Counted from the first letter of the stretch, positions 9,248 to 18,106 are shown. The stretch: 64,000 nt of DNA from JAPPHA01 sp965220985 (GCA_965220985.1 OZ244854.1:3658001-3722000); one strand, 5' to 3'. Numbers and translations are program-made. Notes: generated by a model from the letters alone, not told the origin.

Positions 9248-10258
9248 TCAGAGTGCTGCCTTGACCTTTTCCGCAACGTCAGCGGAAACCCATTGGGTCC
9301 AAAGGTCTTCGTGCCGGATGAAGAACTCGATGGCTGCATCTTCGCCACCGGCCTGTTCATCGCCCATGTACACGAGCATGGAGTTCATGATCGGTCCCGG
9401 GAAGACACGGTTCGACAGATAGTCGACAACAACGCCGCCTCTTTGCATCAGGTCGTCGGTGATGACCGTATGCACTTCGGACCTGGTCCAGGCCGAAGGC
9501 TGCGGGTCAGCGCATTCCTGTTCGGGCTTGACGATGCAATTGTCCCAATTTTCCGAACCGGCGAAATCAACGCCAAACGGAACCGGGTGCATCTTGTACT
9601 TTCCGATCAGAGCAGTCGGCGACCAGTAGTATCCGAACCAGTTTTCTCCGCGTTCGACCGCCTTGGCCATCGAACCGTCGAGACCGGCTGCTGAACCGGG
9701 ATCGACATGAATCCATCCCTTCGCTTCCATGTCGAAAGCGCGGAAGAGATTGGCGTTTGCCAGTTGGCATCCCCAGCCTGCTGGACAGCCGACAAAGGCG
9801 CCTTTCGAGGGATCTTCCGGATGCGGGAACAGGTCGGGACGTTCGAGAATGTCCAGAACTGTCTTGAGTTCCGGGTGCTTTTCGGCCGTATGCGGCGGAA
9901 TCCACCAACCTTCGCCGAGCTGCGTGATCGGGCCGTCGAGAACCGAATGCAAGCGACCCTCGTCAATCGCGATGGCGAGGGGTTCGCGAACTGCGTTGAC
10001 CCACAATTCGCCCGCGACATCGGGCTGACCCTTTTCGTTCATCGACGCGAATGTCGTTGTCGTCGCGCCTGGAACGAGTTCGACGTCGCAACCGTAGCCG
10101 TGTTCGAGAATGAACGCGTCGACGTTGGCCATGAGCTCTCCCGAAGCCCAGTTCCATTCGGCCATCGAGACAGTCCCGCACTCTTGTGCCGTCACCGACG
10201 ACGAAAATGCCGTTGCACCGGCCAGCACAACCGCCGCGGCGGCAGTTTTCTTAAGCAT
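9248..10258 (-). CDS. proX: Glycine betaine-type periplasmic binding protein ProX
   Basis: The 336-residue binding protein of the OpuAC family captures betaine-type osmolytes for ProW/ProV. A Sec signal peptide is clear: Lys at residues 3-4, a hydrophobic core and an A-x-A site before Gln-Glu at about residue 25. The mature protein has tryptophans in a context typical for the quaternary-amine cage (MAEWNWASGELMAN). A ribosome binding site (AGGAGGAAAA on the minus strand) lies just upstream. First gene of the proXWV operon; it is transcribed divergently from the restriction-modification methyltransferase gene. Choline, carnitine or dimethylsulfoniopropionate are possible alternative ligands. 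Confidence 0.9.
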   Translation of the reverse strand: MLKKTAAAAVVLAGATAFSSSVTAQECGTVSMAEWNWASGELMANVDAFILEHGYGCDVELVPGATTTTFASMNEKGQPDVAGELWVNAVREPLAIAIDEGRLHSVLDGPITQLGEGWWIPPHTAEKHPELKTVLDILERPDLFPHPEDPSKGAFVGCPAGWGCQLANANLFRAFDMEAKGWIHVDPGSAAGLDGSMAKAVERGENWFGYYWSPTALIGKYKMHPVPFGVDFAGSENWDNCIVKPEQECADPQPSAWTRSEVHTVITDDLMQRGGVVVDYLSNRVFPGPIMNSMLVYMGDEQAGGEDAAIEFFIRHEDLWTQWVSADVAEKVKAAL

Positions 10259-10355
10259 GGTTTTCCTCCTGCATACTCAAATCCATTGGGCACCCTATGC
10301 GTTCATTCCAAAAGATTCAACATTGCAAGCCATATGGCGGCAGATCAAAAACTCG

Positions 10356-10384
10356 TTGACCCGTGAGTCGGGATTTGCCAAAAT
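10356..10384 (+). promoter_or_regulatory. Candidate promoter of the methyltransferase gene
   Basis: TTGACC (10356-10361) and CAAAAT (10379-10384) are separated by 17 bases, the optimal spacing for a sigma-70 promoter. The -35 matches five of six consensus bases and the -10 four of six. It lies 28 bases upstream of the ATG at 10412. Confidence 0.5.
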
Positions 10385-10388
10385 GGCA
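10376..10388. promoter_or_regulatory. Candidate operator: inverted repeat TGCCA-AAA-TGGCA over the -10 box
   Basis: A perfect 5-bp inverted repeat with a 3-base spacer covers the proposed -10 element. The methyltransferase just downstream has its own helix-turn-helix domain, so this is a plausible autorepression site. M.SsoII and M.EcoRII are known to control their own promoters through N-terminal regions; use of this particular site is inferred. Confidence 0.45.
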
Positions 10389-10411
10389 CAAAATTTCCCC
10401 ATGGAGCCGCA

Positions 10412-11668
10412 ATGGACACTTATGGCGCATCAAAGTCTGAATTCTCGCTTCTGCGAGAGCGGGCCGGACTTTCAATTCAAGATCTCTCCGACGAAGTCGG
10501 TTATTCGAAAAGAACATTGTATCGCTGGGAGAGCGGTGAGTTTCCTCCTCGTCGAGCCGTGATGTCCAGACTGAAGGTGCTTGCTGACAAGACCGTTCAA
10601 GAAAAGTTCAGGCGAAACCCTTTTACGTTCATTGATCTGTTTGCGGGCATTGGTGGAATGCGCCGCGGGTTCGAGGCGGTTGGCGGAGAGTGCGTCTTCA
10701 CCTGCGAATTGGACCGCTACGCCAGAAGCACGTATCTTGCAAACTACAGTTGCGACCACGATGTCGCCGAAGACATTACGACCGTGCCGTCCAGTGCCGT
10801 CCCAGATCATGACGTTCTGCTCGCCGGATTCCCCTGCCAGCCGTTCTCGATTGCCGGTGTTAGCAAGAAAAATGCCCTCCAACAGCCGCACGGGTTTCAC
10901 TGCGAGGCACAGGGGACGCTTTTTTTCGATGTGGCGCGCATCATCGAGAGACGACGCCCGCATGCATTCGTGCTCGAGAACGTGAAGAACCTGGTCGGAC
11001 ATGACAAGGGAAGGACCTTTCGGGTCATTCATCGCACCTTGACAGAGGAACTCGGATATCAGGTCCACTGGAAAGTCATTGACGGGCGTTATTGGGTTCC
11101 TCAACACCGGGAACGGATCTTCATCGTGGGCTTTCGGCACGAGAACGGGTTTAATCTAGACAATATCGGCATACCGGCCGAAGGCCCAAAACTGGCGTCC
11201 ATCTTGCACCCCGAAGACGGAAGCGAGCCTGAAGAGTCTCCGTGGACATTCGGGCCAGAAGCCAAAGTCAGTGAAAAGTACACGCTTTCCGATCACCTGT
11301 GGAAGTATCTCCAGAACTATGCCGCCAAGCACCGGGCCGCTGGAAACGGATTCGGCTTTGGTCTCGTCGGACCGGAAGACACGACGAGAACACTCTCGGC
11401 CCGATACTACAAGGATGGCTCCGAGATCTTGATCCGGCAGGATGGTAGGAATCCCAGACGGCTGACGCCTCGTGAATGCGCGAGGTTGATGGGATTTGAC
11501 AGGCCCGGCGAACGCGAATTTGTCATCCCCGTGTCTGACACGCAGTCCTATCGCCAGTTTGGCAACGCCGTCATCGTACCGTGTGTCGAAGCCCTTGCAC
11601 GTCACATGGCTCCTTGGATCGCCATCAACCGGATTCCTGCCCAATTGCAACTTCCATACGTTGCCTGA
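10412..11668 (+). CDS. C5-cytosine DNA methyltransferase, M.EcoRII/Dcm type, with N-terminal HTH
   Basis: This modification enzyme of a type II system probably methylates a cytosine in CCWGG. The core has FAGIGG (residues 77-82, AdoMet binding), PCQPFS with the catalytic Cys142, ENV (189-191), QHRERIFIVG and a C-terminal SDTQSYRQFGNAV motif, all closely matching M.EcoRII. Residues 10-60 form a Cro/CI-type helix-turn-helix (FSLLRERAGLSIQDLSDEVG, then YSKRTLYRWESGE), which could autoregulate the gene. GGAG at 10403-10406 supports the ATG at 10412. Length is 418 residues. The cognate nuclease follows on the same strand after about 350 bases. Specificity is inferred from the similarity of both partners. 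Confidence 0.92.
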   Translation: MDTYGASKSEFSLLRERAGLSIQDLSDEVGYSKRTLYRWESGEFPPRRAVMSRLKVLADKTVQEKFRRNPFTFIDLFAGIGGMRRGFEAVGGECVFTCELDRYARSTYLANYSCDHDVAEDITTVPSSAVPDHDVLLAGFPCQPFSIAGVSKKNALQQPHGFHCEAQGTLFFDVARIIERRRPHAFVLENVKNLVGHDKGRTFRVIHRTLTEELGYQVHWKVIDGRYWVPQHRERIFIVGFRHENGFNLDNIGIPAEGPKLASILHPEDGSEPEESPWTFGPEAKVSEKYTLSDHLWKYLQNYAAKHRAAGNGFGFGLVGPEDTTRTLSARYYKDGSEILIRQDGRNPRRLTPRECARLMGFDRPGEREFVIPVSDTQSYRQFGNAVIVPCVEALARHMAPWIAINRIPAQLQLPYVA

Positions 11669-12016
11669 CATCTTCGACGCTGCCACTTGGTCCGCAACGG
11701 TAATCAGCATCGGTTGCAACGACACTCGAACGGAAACACCGATCTGATCCGATGCCAATCGCGCACGTGACGATTCCGTTGAAGACAAGATAAAGCTGAA
11801 CTCCACAGAAAAACCGACATGTCGTTTATTTGGCGCGCTTTTGCGCGCAAACGTCCTGGTTGGTGGCTGGTTTGGATCGGCCACGACTGCTATTAGTTTT
11901 GATAGCCATCGACACGTCCCGATTCCCGACGGAACGCCGGGGACCGGTGGCTAAACAGGCAACGGGACCGGATCGCGCTCGAAAGCCTACTGGCAAACGC
12001 ATTGGAGGAATCAGCG
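11669..12016. other. Intergenic region between methyltransferase and nuclease genes
   Basis: No gene is seen. It contains a compact GC hairpin (GCGCGC arms at 11833-11838 and 11843-11848 with a TTTT loop) and one CCTGG site at 11855-11859, a match to CCWGG. It may hold a separate promoter for the nuclease gene, so that nuclease synthesis can lag behind methylation after transfer. Confidence 0.5.
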
Positions 12017-13252
12017 GTGTCGAGCGTGATGAAGGCTGACCTTGTGGAATGGATTGAACAGTGCTCAGGTGCCGGCAGCACTTGGTACGTCAAGCGTCTC
12101 TCCGGAAACGACACACTTGCAAACGGATCGCACCAAGCGGGGCCGTATATTCCTAAGAATGTGTTGTTTCAGGCTTTTCCCGACCTCTACCAGCCGGACG
12201 TTCAAAATCCCGACATTCGGTTCGAAATGATTATCGATTCCCACTCTGACAGGAGGTTGATTCGAGCAATCTGGTACAACAATCGGTCACGCGGCGGGAC
12301 GCGAAACGAGTCACGGCTGACAGGATTTGGCGGTGCGTCATCCGCCCTGCTCGATCCGAACAACACCGGTGCACTTGTTATTTTCGCGTTTGTCCCTGCT
12401 GGTGAAGCAACCGTATGCAGAACCTGGATATGCCGAAACGAATCAGACGAGACCATTGTCGAGGATCGCATTGGCCCAGTGGAACCCGGTTCCGGGATCG
12501 AGATACGCCCTCACCCTTCAGAAAAACTTCAGTTGTCGTTTTTGGCATCGCAACACTTCGGCGATTGTCATCTCCAACCGCATGAGCTTCCTCCTGACTG
12601 GTTGGAACAATTTCCGACGGGTGCGGAGATTGTCCGCAAGACCATCGAAATGCGACCGGAACACAACCGTCCACCCGATTTACGTCTCCTTCGCCGCCGA
12701 GAGTGCGAATACCAGCTATTTCTCAGTATCGAGGAGGCAACTGAATTGCCGATTCTCATGCGCGGATACCGAAGCGTCGAAGAATTTACCAATCATGCCA
12801 ACTCCGTCATGCAGAGACGAAAAGCTCGGTCGGGTCGGTCTTTGGAACTTCATGTAAATGAGATTTTCGGTGAGGAGGGTCTCGAGGAAGGGCGAGATTT
12901 TTCGCATCAACCGCGAACTGAGGCTGGCAAACGTCCGGATTTCGTGTTTCCGTCGCAGGCCGACTATCAGGATCCCTCCTTCCCCGCAGACCGGCTCCGC
13001 ATGCTCGCCGTCAAGACCACGTGCAAGGACCGTTGGCGTCAGATTCTGAACGAGGCAGACAGAATTCCGCGAAAGCACCTTCTCACCTTGCAGGAAGGCG
13101 TTTCGGAGACACAGTTCAAGGAGATGACCGCGGCCGGCGTTCAGTTGGTTGTTCCAGACCCGCTGATCCGCAAATTCCCGAGGCAACTTCGATCCGAGAT
13201 TCAGACGTTCAAGTCGTTCATTGAAGAAGTTTCTCGAAGTGAAGATGAGTGA
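12017..13252 (+). CDS. EcoRII-type (type IIE) restriction endonuclease
   Basis: Cuts unmodified DNA, probably at CCWGG, after binding an additional effector site. The whole protein (411 residues) is laid out like EcoRII. An N-terminal effector domain has VKRLSGNDTLANG near residue 25 and DPNNTGALVIFAF near 113. A C-terminal catalytic domain has KARSGRSLELH, KRPDF (Asp308) and LAVKTTCKDRWRQIL (about 330-344), which holds the catalytic lysines and arginine of the PD-(D/E)XK-like site. GTG at 12017 follows GGAGGA at 12004-12009; an upstream TTG (12002) overlaps that site, and an ATG at 12029 is an alternative. All catalytic segments are intact, so the system looks active. No vsr-type repair gene is nearby. 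Confidence 0.92.
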   Translation: MSSVMKADLVEWIEQCSGAGSTWYVKRLSGNDTLANGSHQAGPYIPKNVLFQAFPDLYQPDVQNPDIRFEMIIDSHSDRRLIRAIWYNNRSRGGTRNESRLTGFGGASSALLDPNNTGALVIFAFVPAGEATVCRTWICRNESDETIVEDRIGPVEPGSGIEIRPHPSEKLQLSFLASQHFGDCHLQPHELPPDWLEQFPTGAEIVRKTIEMRPEHNRPPDLRLLRRRECEYQLFLSIEEATELPILMRGYRSVEEFTNHANSVMQRRKARSGRSLELHVNEIFGEEGLEEGRDFSHQPRTEAGKRPDFVFPSQADYQDPSFPADRLRMLAVKTTCKDRWRQILNEADRIPRKHLLTLQEGVSETQFKEMTAAGVQLVVPDPLIRKFPRQLRSEIQTFKSFIEEVSRSEDE

Positions 13253-13335
13253 CAATTTGGCGGCGGCACCAAACGGGAAGATTGAACCTCAGATGTTGCC
13301 TTGCCATGCGAACGAGACCAAGCCATCAGCAGTGA

Positions 13336-14058
13336 TCAGCCCTGCCGCCATCGATCAAATTCAGTTGGCAGGAGGTCAATGATGTCGGGTACCGACATGC
13401 ATTCAGGGTCGTAGGTCAAATCCAACTGTCGAAGAACGATGCCGAATCGACGAGCACTGCCCCGCCTGTTGCCTGCGGCGCCACTTCTTGGTCGCTGCCT
13501 TTTTTCGTCAAAGTACAGCTTGTTGGCAGCCCTAATTATCTTTCGGCTGGCAAGTACGTGCTGACGCCCGCCAAATTGTTCCAAAATCTCGCCGTGCACG
13601 CTGAGCGGGTACTTTTGTTCGCGAGGCGAAATCAGCAAAAATCGAGACGCCGCATCATGCTCCCGTACCAAGTACCAAGGGGAACGAACCAAATGGCGAT
13701 AGTGGTGACGGTAGTCTGAGCTCAGAATGTACATGTACTCCCGCTTCGGAGATCGGTTGCCGCTTGCATCTGGGGGACAAAGATTGTCGAACCATAACAG
13801 CGCAAGTGCACTCCAAAACCCTACATCGCTGCTAATCTCCGTGAGGTCGAAGGCACGGAGCAGTGTCCTAAGGAAGCAACCGAACATATACCGGTCGTCA
13901 AATTGTGCTCCTCCAGGACAAATTGTGTTTGACAATCCAGCAGAGGTCTTCGGATCTTCGAGCAAGTGGACCGGCGGTTCGCCTGTAGCTCCGCCCAATA
14001 CGTAGCTCCGAAACTCTTCGATTCCATTCTCGTTAAGTTTTCTGAACGCCCGTGTCAT
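13336..14058 (-). CDS. Unrecognised protein, third gene of the GHKL-ATPase operon
   Basis: A 240-residue protein of no family I can name. It begins with a segment rich in charged residues (MTRAFRKLNENGIEEFRSYV), contains an aromatic-rich centre (SDYRHHYRHLVRSPWYLVRE, residues 115-134) and a basic Arg-rich stretch (about 185-207), compatible with nucleic-acid contact. There is no signal peptide or transmembrane helix. Its ATG overlaps the stop of the upstream gene by four bases (14055-14058), so it is translationally coupled to that gene and, through it, to the ATPase gene. Base composition is more AT-rich than the flanking core genes. Convergent with the EcoRII-type nuclease gene, whose stop lies about 80 bases away. 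A nuclease or target-recognition role is only speculation. Confidence 0.8.
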   Translation of the reverse strand: MTRAFRKLNENGIEEFRSYVLGGATGEPPVHLLEDPKTSAGLSNTICPGGAQFDDRYMFGCFLRTLLRAFDLTEISSDVGFWSALALLWFDNLCPPDASGNRSPKREYMYILSSDYRHHYRHLVRSPWYLVREHDAASRFLLISPREQKYPLSVHGEILEQFGGRQHVLASRKIIRAANKLYFDEKRQRPRSGAAGNRRGSARRFGIVLRQLDLTYDPECMSVPDIIDLLPTEFDRWRQG

Positions 14059-14828
14059 TCAGACTCTCCCGATGCCGAATTTACCTTGTCCACCAACGAG
14101 AATCTCTCACAAAAAAGACAAACAACATCATCAATCCAGTTTTGTCTTTCGTTTGGATCATGAAATCGGGCAGGAGCGTCAACCCCAAATTCGTTCTTGC
14201 AATACTCCAACCATTGATCCTTCCAGTTCGCTTCGTCGTCATCCTCTCCTGTCTCCGTCTCCTGGACAAGTTCGTTGAGAACGAAACGCATTGCCACAGG
14301 GAGCACAAGGCCCTGCACCAGTGCAGATCCCTGCAACTTTGACATAAACCCGTGAATTCTACTGTTGACAATGAGGTGTGGGCGATCACCTTGTTCAATA
14401 ACAACTTTCCAGGTCTCTTGGCCCAAATCACGACATTCGATCGGAAATATACTACTGCGGCCCTCATCGTCCTCGCCTTTACCGCGAGGCCTGATGCGCT
14501 CCGCAGAACCGAGGATCTTTCCCGGTTCGGCATCACTGTCGACCACTTTCACCCGAAACAACACACGACCACTTTTGTCGACCTGATCCAGAACCAAGAC
14601 TTCAGGAACGTTCGGTGCACCAATGGTACCGCAATCGAACCACTGCCCGGAAGATCGGTGATAGGCTTCGATTGTCACGCGAGCACTTGCCGGAAACCCC
14701 ATATTTTCAAGTCTCAATTCCGCCCTTGCCTCGAGTGGCTCGCCGATACGAATGTCCAGCATCTCAATTCTCACCCACTCGAGTCCAATTCGTTTGCGTC
14801 CAGTCGAGTTTATTCGTCTTTTGCTCAT
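14055..14828 (-). CDS. Unrecognised protein, middle gene of the GHKL-ATPase operon
   Basis: A 257-residue soluble protein without a recognised domain. The first 110 residues alternate hydrophobic and polar residues in a way that suggests a beta-sandwich. The middle holds a Gly/Asp/Glu linker (about 113-125), and the C-terminal part is probably helical with several Trp and Cys residues (CKNEFGVDAPARFHDP, then WIDDVVCLFCERFS). It overlaps the ATPase gene stop by four bases upstream (14825-14828) and the third gene by four bases downstream, so the three proteins are expected in fixed ratio and may form a complex. No known defence-system component could be matched by eye. Confidence 0.8.
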   Translation of the reverse strand: MSKRRINSTGRKRIGLEWVRIEMLDIRIGEPLEARAELRLENMGFPASARVTIEAYHRSSGQWFDCGTIGAPNVPEVLVLDQVDKSGRVLFRVKVVDSDAEPGKILGSAERIRPRGKGEDDEGRSSIFPIECRDLGQETWKVVIEQGDRPHLIVNSRIHGFMSKLQGSALVQGLVLPVAMRFVLNELVQETETGEDDDEANWKDQWLEYCKNEFGVDAPARFHDPNERQNWIDDVVCLFCERFSLVDKVNSASGESE

Positions 14829-16645
14829 GACGGGGTCCTAGCATCTACGATCAAGTCACGCCGGGCGTCAAAACCAAATGCCCTGAGGCAGAAATCTGGG
14901 CCGGTAACGTCGAAAAACAATGTGTTTGAAGTTCGGATTTCCACCCTACCCTCAACTACCTCAAACCCAATGTTGCCACTTTTCCGAAGGTCGAAATCGA
15001 ACAGGCTAAACCGTCTGAATGGATCGAATCCGATCATGTCGTAAGCCATGCGGACCCGAATTCGCTTTGGATACTCCCACGATTGGGCACCTGCAGCAGA
15101 AGTAATTCGAAACCCACCGTGTTCTGAGTGAATCCGAATAGCAGCTTCTCTTGGCTGAACATTAACGGTAGGTTTACGGACTTTTTTTCTCTTTTTTCTT
15201 GCGGTTGTCTTCTCTGCGATGGAAAAGAAGTCGATCAGTGCATCATCGTCCTTCATTTCCTTTTGGTCATAGACCAGGTCAAAAAAGTCACGTAACGCTC
15301 TCCTAATCGAAGACAACGACGTTTTTTGATCATCCCAGTTTGCAGCCAGTTTTTCCGCGTTGGCATTCCAAGCTGTGTGAGCTGGGTTCTCGGCGTCACC
15401 GAGAAACTCCGCTACGACGCCCTCATTGGCAATCATTGCGCCGAGCGCCATGGACCCTTGGAACTGGCGCTCACCCGGTAATGTTATTGGTCCTCGGGCA
15501 AACAATGAAAAGGCCGACTCACCATCGGCAAGTGAACGTACGAACAGATCGATTGATCCAGTCTCATTTTGTCCTGTTTTGCGCCTAAGTTCTACCGGAA
15601 CCCGGCAATGAACAAGTTTCCCGTTCGAAAACCGGTTCTTCATCGCGTCGATCTGGTCCGGTGCAAAATTCTCTCGTGTCAACCGGGGTCTTCCGATATG
15701 ACCAGACGCATGCTCAACATTGTCTGAATTTAAGAATCCGCTGATTTCACGTACAAAATCGAATGGTATCTGTTTACCTGACCGGCCTATGGTTCGCGTG
15801 AAGTACTTGAAAGACCTTGCATCTATCCTGTCTTGACCTACCTGAACAATCAGTTGTCCAGCCAATATGGGAAAGAAATAATTCCTGACCACTCCTTTGA
15901 TGATGTCGTCCTCGGAGACCCTACTGCCCACGAATGGGACAACCACGCTCAGGCCCGGTTGGCCTTCATCACGTTGAACACCAAACAGCGCTTTGAACTT
16001 CGATAGTATTCCCGCATCTTGAAACGGTCGCTGCGGTTCCGTGAGTTGACAATGATCATCACACCAGAATCCATGAGCAACAAAGTTTCGACCACCGACG
16101 GTGTGGTTTTTCAAAACTGCCTGCCCCATCACTGCAGGAAAACGGTCGCACTCACGGACAGTAAGCCCAAAGAAAGTATTGATCTCTGAAGACGACGAAT
16201 AAACTAACTTGCCCAACCCCCACCTGCCACCTTTTTGACCCGACTTCCCGGACTCTCCAACTGCCCTCCAGAAGTTGTCAAAATCACCACCATCAAGGCT
16301 CACCAAGCTGCCCGTCAGGCCTCTGGTGTTATAGTCCTCAATGACAAGGACCTTAGACCTTTGGTTTTCACATTCCGGCAAATCCAAGCCGCATGCATTC
16401 AAGTGAGGAAGAAGACCTGCAAAGAGACAACGTAACTCGTTGCACTCATCATCCTCAAGTTCATTGAGGTAGAATCTGACTTCTACTGGATTCCGACTGC
16501 TCGCCGCATCCAGCGAGTTCTGAATCGCTTCTCGAACAAGTGCCTCGGTTAGACCAACATCATCATTGTTGAATTGATCGCGTTGAGTCACACCGATCCG
16601 CACATCGGAAGGGTTAGCTGCGTTGAAATACCATTTTCCGTGCAT
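14825..16645 (-). CDS. GHKL-fold (HSP90/MutL/MORC-like) ATPase, lead gene of an accessory operon
   Basis: A 606-residue protein with an N-terminal GHKL ATPase. The N-box LVREAIQNSLDAA (residues 37-49) supplies Glu39, Asn43 and Asp46; the G1 region is VIEDYNTRGLTG (101-112) with Asp104, and the G2 lid is GRWGLGK (140-146). After about residue 220 it has an alpha/beta region resembling a transducer domain, then a C-terminal half without recognisable motifs but with a basic KKRKKVRK stretch near 500. GHKL ATPases of this sort occur in several prokaryotic defence loci, including restriction systems with MutL/MORC-like ATPases and the Mza system. Here the typical helicase (Z1) partner is absent. 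A good ribosome binding site (GGAGAGG) precedes the ATG. It starts a three-gene operon with four-base overlaps. Confidence 0.85.
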   Translation of the reverse strand: MHGKWYFNAANPSDVRIGVTQRDQFNNDDVGLTEALVREAIQNSLDAASSRNPVEVRFYLNELEDDECNELRCLFAGLLPHLNACGLDLPECENQRSKVLVIEDYNTRGLTGSLVSLDGGDFDNFWRAVGESGKSGQKGGRWGLGKLVYSSSSEINTFFGLTVRECDRFPAVMGQAVLKNHTVGGRNFVAHGFWCDDHCQLTEPQRPFQDAGILSKFKALFGVQRDEGQPGLSVVVPFVGSRVSEDDIIKGVVRNYFFPILAGQLIVQVGQDRIDARSFKYFTRTIGRSGKQIPFDFVREISGFLNSDNVEHASGHIGRPRLTRENFAPDQIDAMKNRFSNGKLVHCRVPVELRRKTGQNETGSIDLFVRSLADGESAFSLFARGPITLPGERQFQGSMALGAMIANEGVVAEFLGDAENPAHTAWNANAEKLAANWDDQKTSLSSIRRALRDFFDLVYDQKEMKDDDALIDFFSIAEKTTARKKRKKVRKPTVNVQPREAAIRIHSEHGGFRITSAAGAQSWEYPKRIRVRMAYDMIGFDPFRRFSLFDFDLRKSGNIGFEVVEGRVEIRTSNTLFFDVTGPDFCLRAFGFDARRDLIVDARTPS

Positions 16646-16973
16646 TATTCCTCTCCACCTTTAGCATACACATTTCATTCATCTTTTCGGAAATTTCAAG
16701 GGATGAACAGAAACCAATAGAAGAATAATGCCTCGTTTCAGATTCAAGCTGGCGAACGACAATCGCAACACTCTCCAACACCTAGCTGCGAGTTACATCA
16801 AATGATTTGTTTTTGAGGCGAAAAATCAGTCAGTCAATGTTCCGTCAGTCTCTCTTTTAGGTATTCAAGTGTGAACACACTCTTGCATGATCGGGACAAT
16901 CATACTCGGAAAGTTATTCGATTTGCGTTCAACAAGCCCAACCATGCGTGGGTCAAGGTTGTCATCAGGCTGC
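16646..16973. other. AT-rich intergenic region at the edge of the accessory island
   Basis: No gene or recognisable remnant is seen on either strand. The sequence is visibly AT-richer than the surrounding chromosome and should hold the promoter of the GHKL operon. No integrase, direct repeat or tRNA marks the edge. Confidence 0.5.
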
Positions 16974-17624
16974 TCAAGTTGGCGACCGTTCGGCCCAACC
17001 CGCGAATATTTTCTCGAGCACGACAACAACATAGAACAGGAGGATGCCGAGAAGCGCGAGAGCGATCAACACGGCAAACATCAGGGGATAGTCGGCACTG
17101 ATCTTGCCGCTGTCGAACAGGTGACCAAGCCCGCGCCCGTGAGGCTCGACGATCTCCATCAGGTTCGTGCCGATGAAGGCAAGCGTCACGGCGACCTTCA
17201 ACGCCCCGAAGAACTCCGGCAAGGTCTTCGGAAGCGCGATCTTCCAGAAAATCGTGAACCGCGAGGCACCGAGCGAAGCGAGAATGTCGCGGTATTCGGG
17301 CTCAAGCGTCGACAACCCGATCGAAACCGACACGGCGATCGGGAAGAAAGAAATCAGAAACGCGATGAGTATGGTGTTCATGTCGTGCTGGCCGACGAAC
17401 AGCAGGGCGATGATCGGAACAACGGTCGCCTTGGGAATCGCGTTGAATCCGACAAGCAACGGGTAAAGCGCATCCCGCATGACCTTGTTCAGCCCCATGA
17501 TCAGGCCGAGAAGGACACCGCACAACACTGACAGGATCAGCCCAGCAACGGTTCGCCACAGCGTGTCCCATCCGTATTCCAGGAAATGCCAGCGGAATTT
17601 CCAAAATGCCGGCCCAAGCCCGAC
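16974..17624 (-). pseudogene. 5'-truncated ABC permease (SsuC/TauC/ThiX type)
   Basis: The frame from about 17624 to the stop encodes about 216 residues of a BPD_transp_1 permease. It starts abruptly at AFWKFRWHFLEYGWDTLWRT, inside the first conserved helix pair. The coupling loop (LEPEYRDILASLGASRFTIF) and later transmembrane helices are intact. The N-terminal part is missing: upstream of the junction this frame is only the out-of-frame shadow of the ATPase gene. Family members usually have about 250-270 residues and a separate start. Together with the truncated ATPase it marks a deletion that removed the end of one gene and the beginning of the next. An assembly error is the alternative. 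Confidence 0.75.
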
Positions 17625-18106
17625 AGTTCGCTCGGTCGCTTTCCCTCGAATCCCTCGAGTCCCACGAGAGCGAGCAATTCTCGTGCCCGCTCCTCTTTTT
17701 CCGACTTCGGCATGCGGGTCGCAACAATCTCGAGCGGCAAGGTCACGTTTCGCAATACCGAACGCCATTCGAGCAGCACCGGATTCTGAAACGCCATGCC
17801 GACCGTCGACTTCGGTCCCGTCACCTTCTTCCCGTGAAGCCAGACCTCGCCGGCGTCCGGCTTCAACAGCCCGGCAATCAGGCGCGTGAGCGTCGACTTT
17901 CCGCAACCAGACGGACCAACCACGGCAGCGAAGCCGCCGTCCGGCACCTTGATGTCGATGCCATCAAGGACCGGAAGTATTCCGTCGTCGGTCTGGTAGG
18001 AAAGCTCGACGCCTCGAATGTCAATCAAGGCATCCATGGATTCTGCGGCACCTTTCGTGGAAGACCACCCCGGCTTTTGGACGTCGCCGCCAGCCGGGGT
18101 GGTCAT
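17618..18106 (-). pseudogene. 3'-truncated ABC ATPase (SsuB/TauB/ThiZ type)
   Basis: The frame carries a normal start region, Walker A VGPSGCGKST (about residues 64-73 from the 18106 ATG) and the Q-loop (VGMAFQNPVLLEW). It reaches the signature motif at ELSG (codon ending 17618), where homology stops. The frame then runs into permease sequence in the wrong register and ends at 17537. The second Gly of LSGG, the Walker B, the D-loop and the H-loop are all absent, so no functional ATPase can be made. The start could also be 18145 or 18037; GAGG upstream of 18106 favours the latter ATG. It lies directly downstream of its presumed binding protein gene. Confidence 0.75.

Noticed and set aside
16646..16973. 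Possible integrase or attachment-site remnant at the edge of the accessory island
   Set aside because: No coding frame, direct repeat or tRNA fragment was found; the island edge is inferred only from base composition and gene content.
16974..17906. A 310-residue permease starting at 17906
   Set aside because: Its first 94 residues are an out-of-frame reading of the ATPase gene; real permease sequence begins only near 17624.
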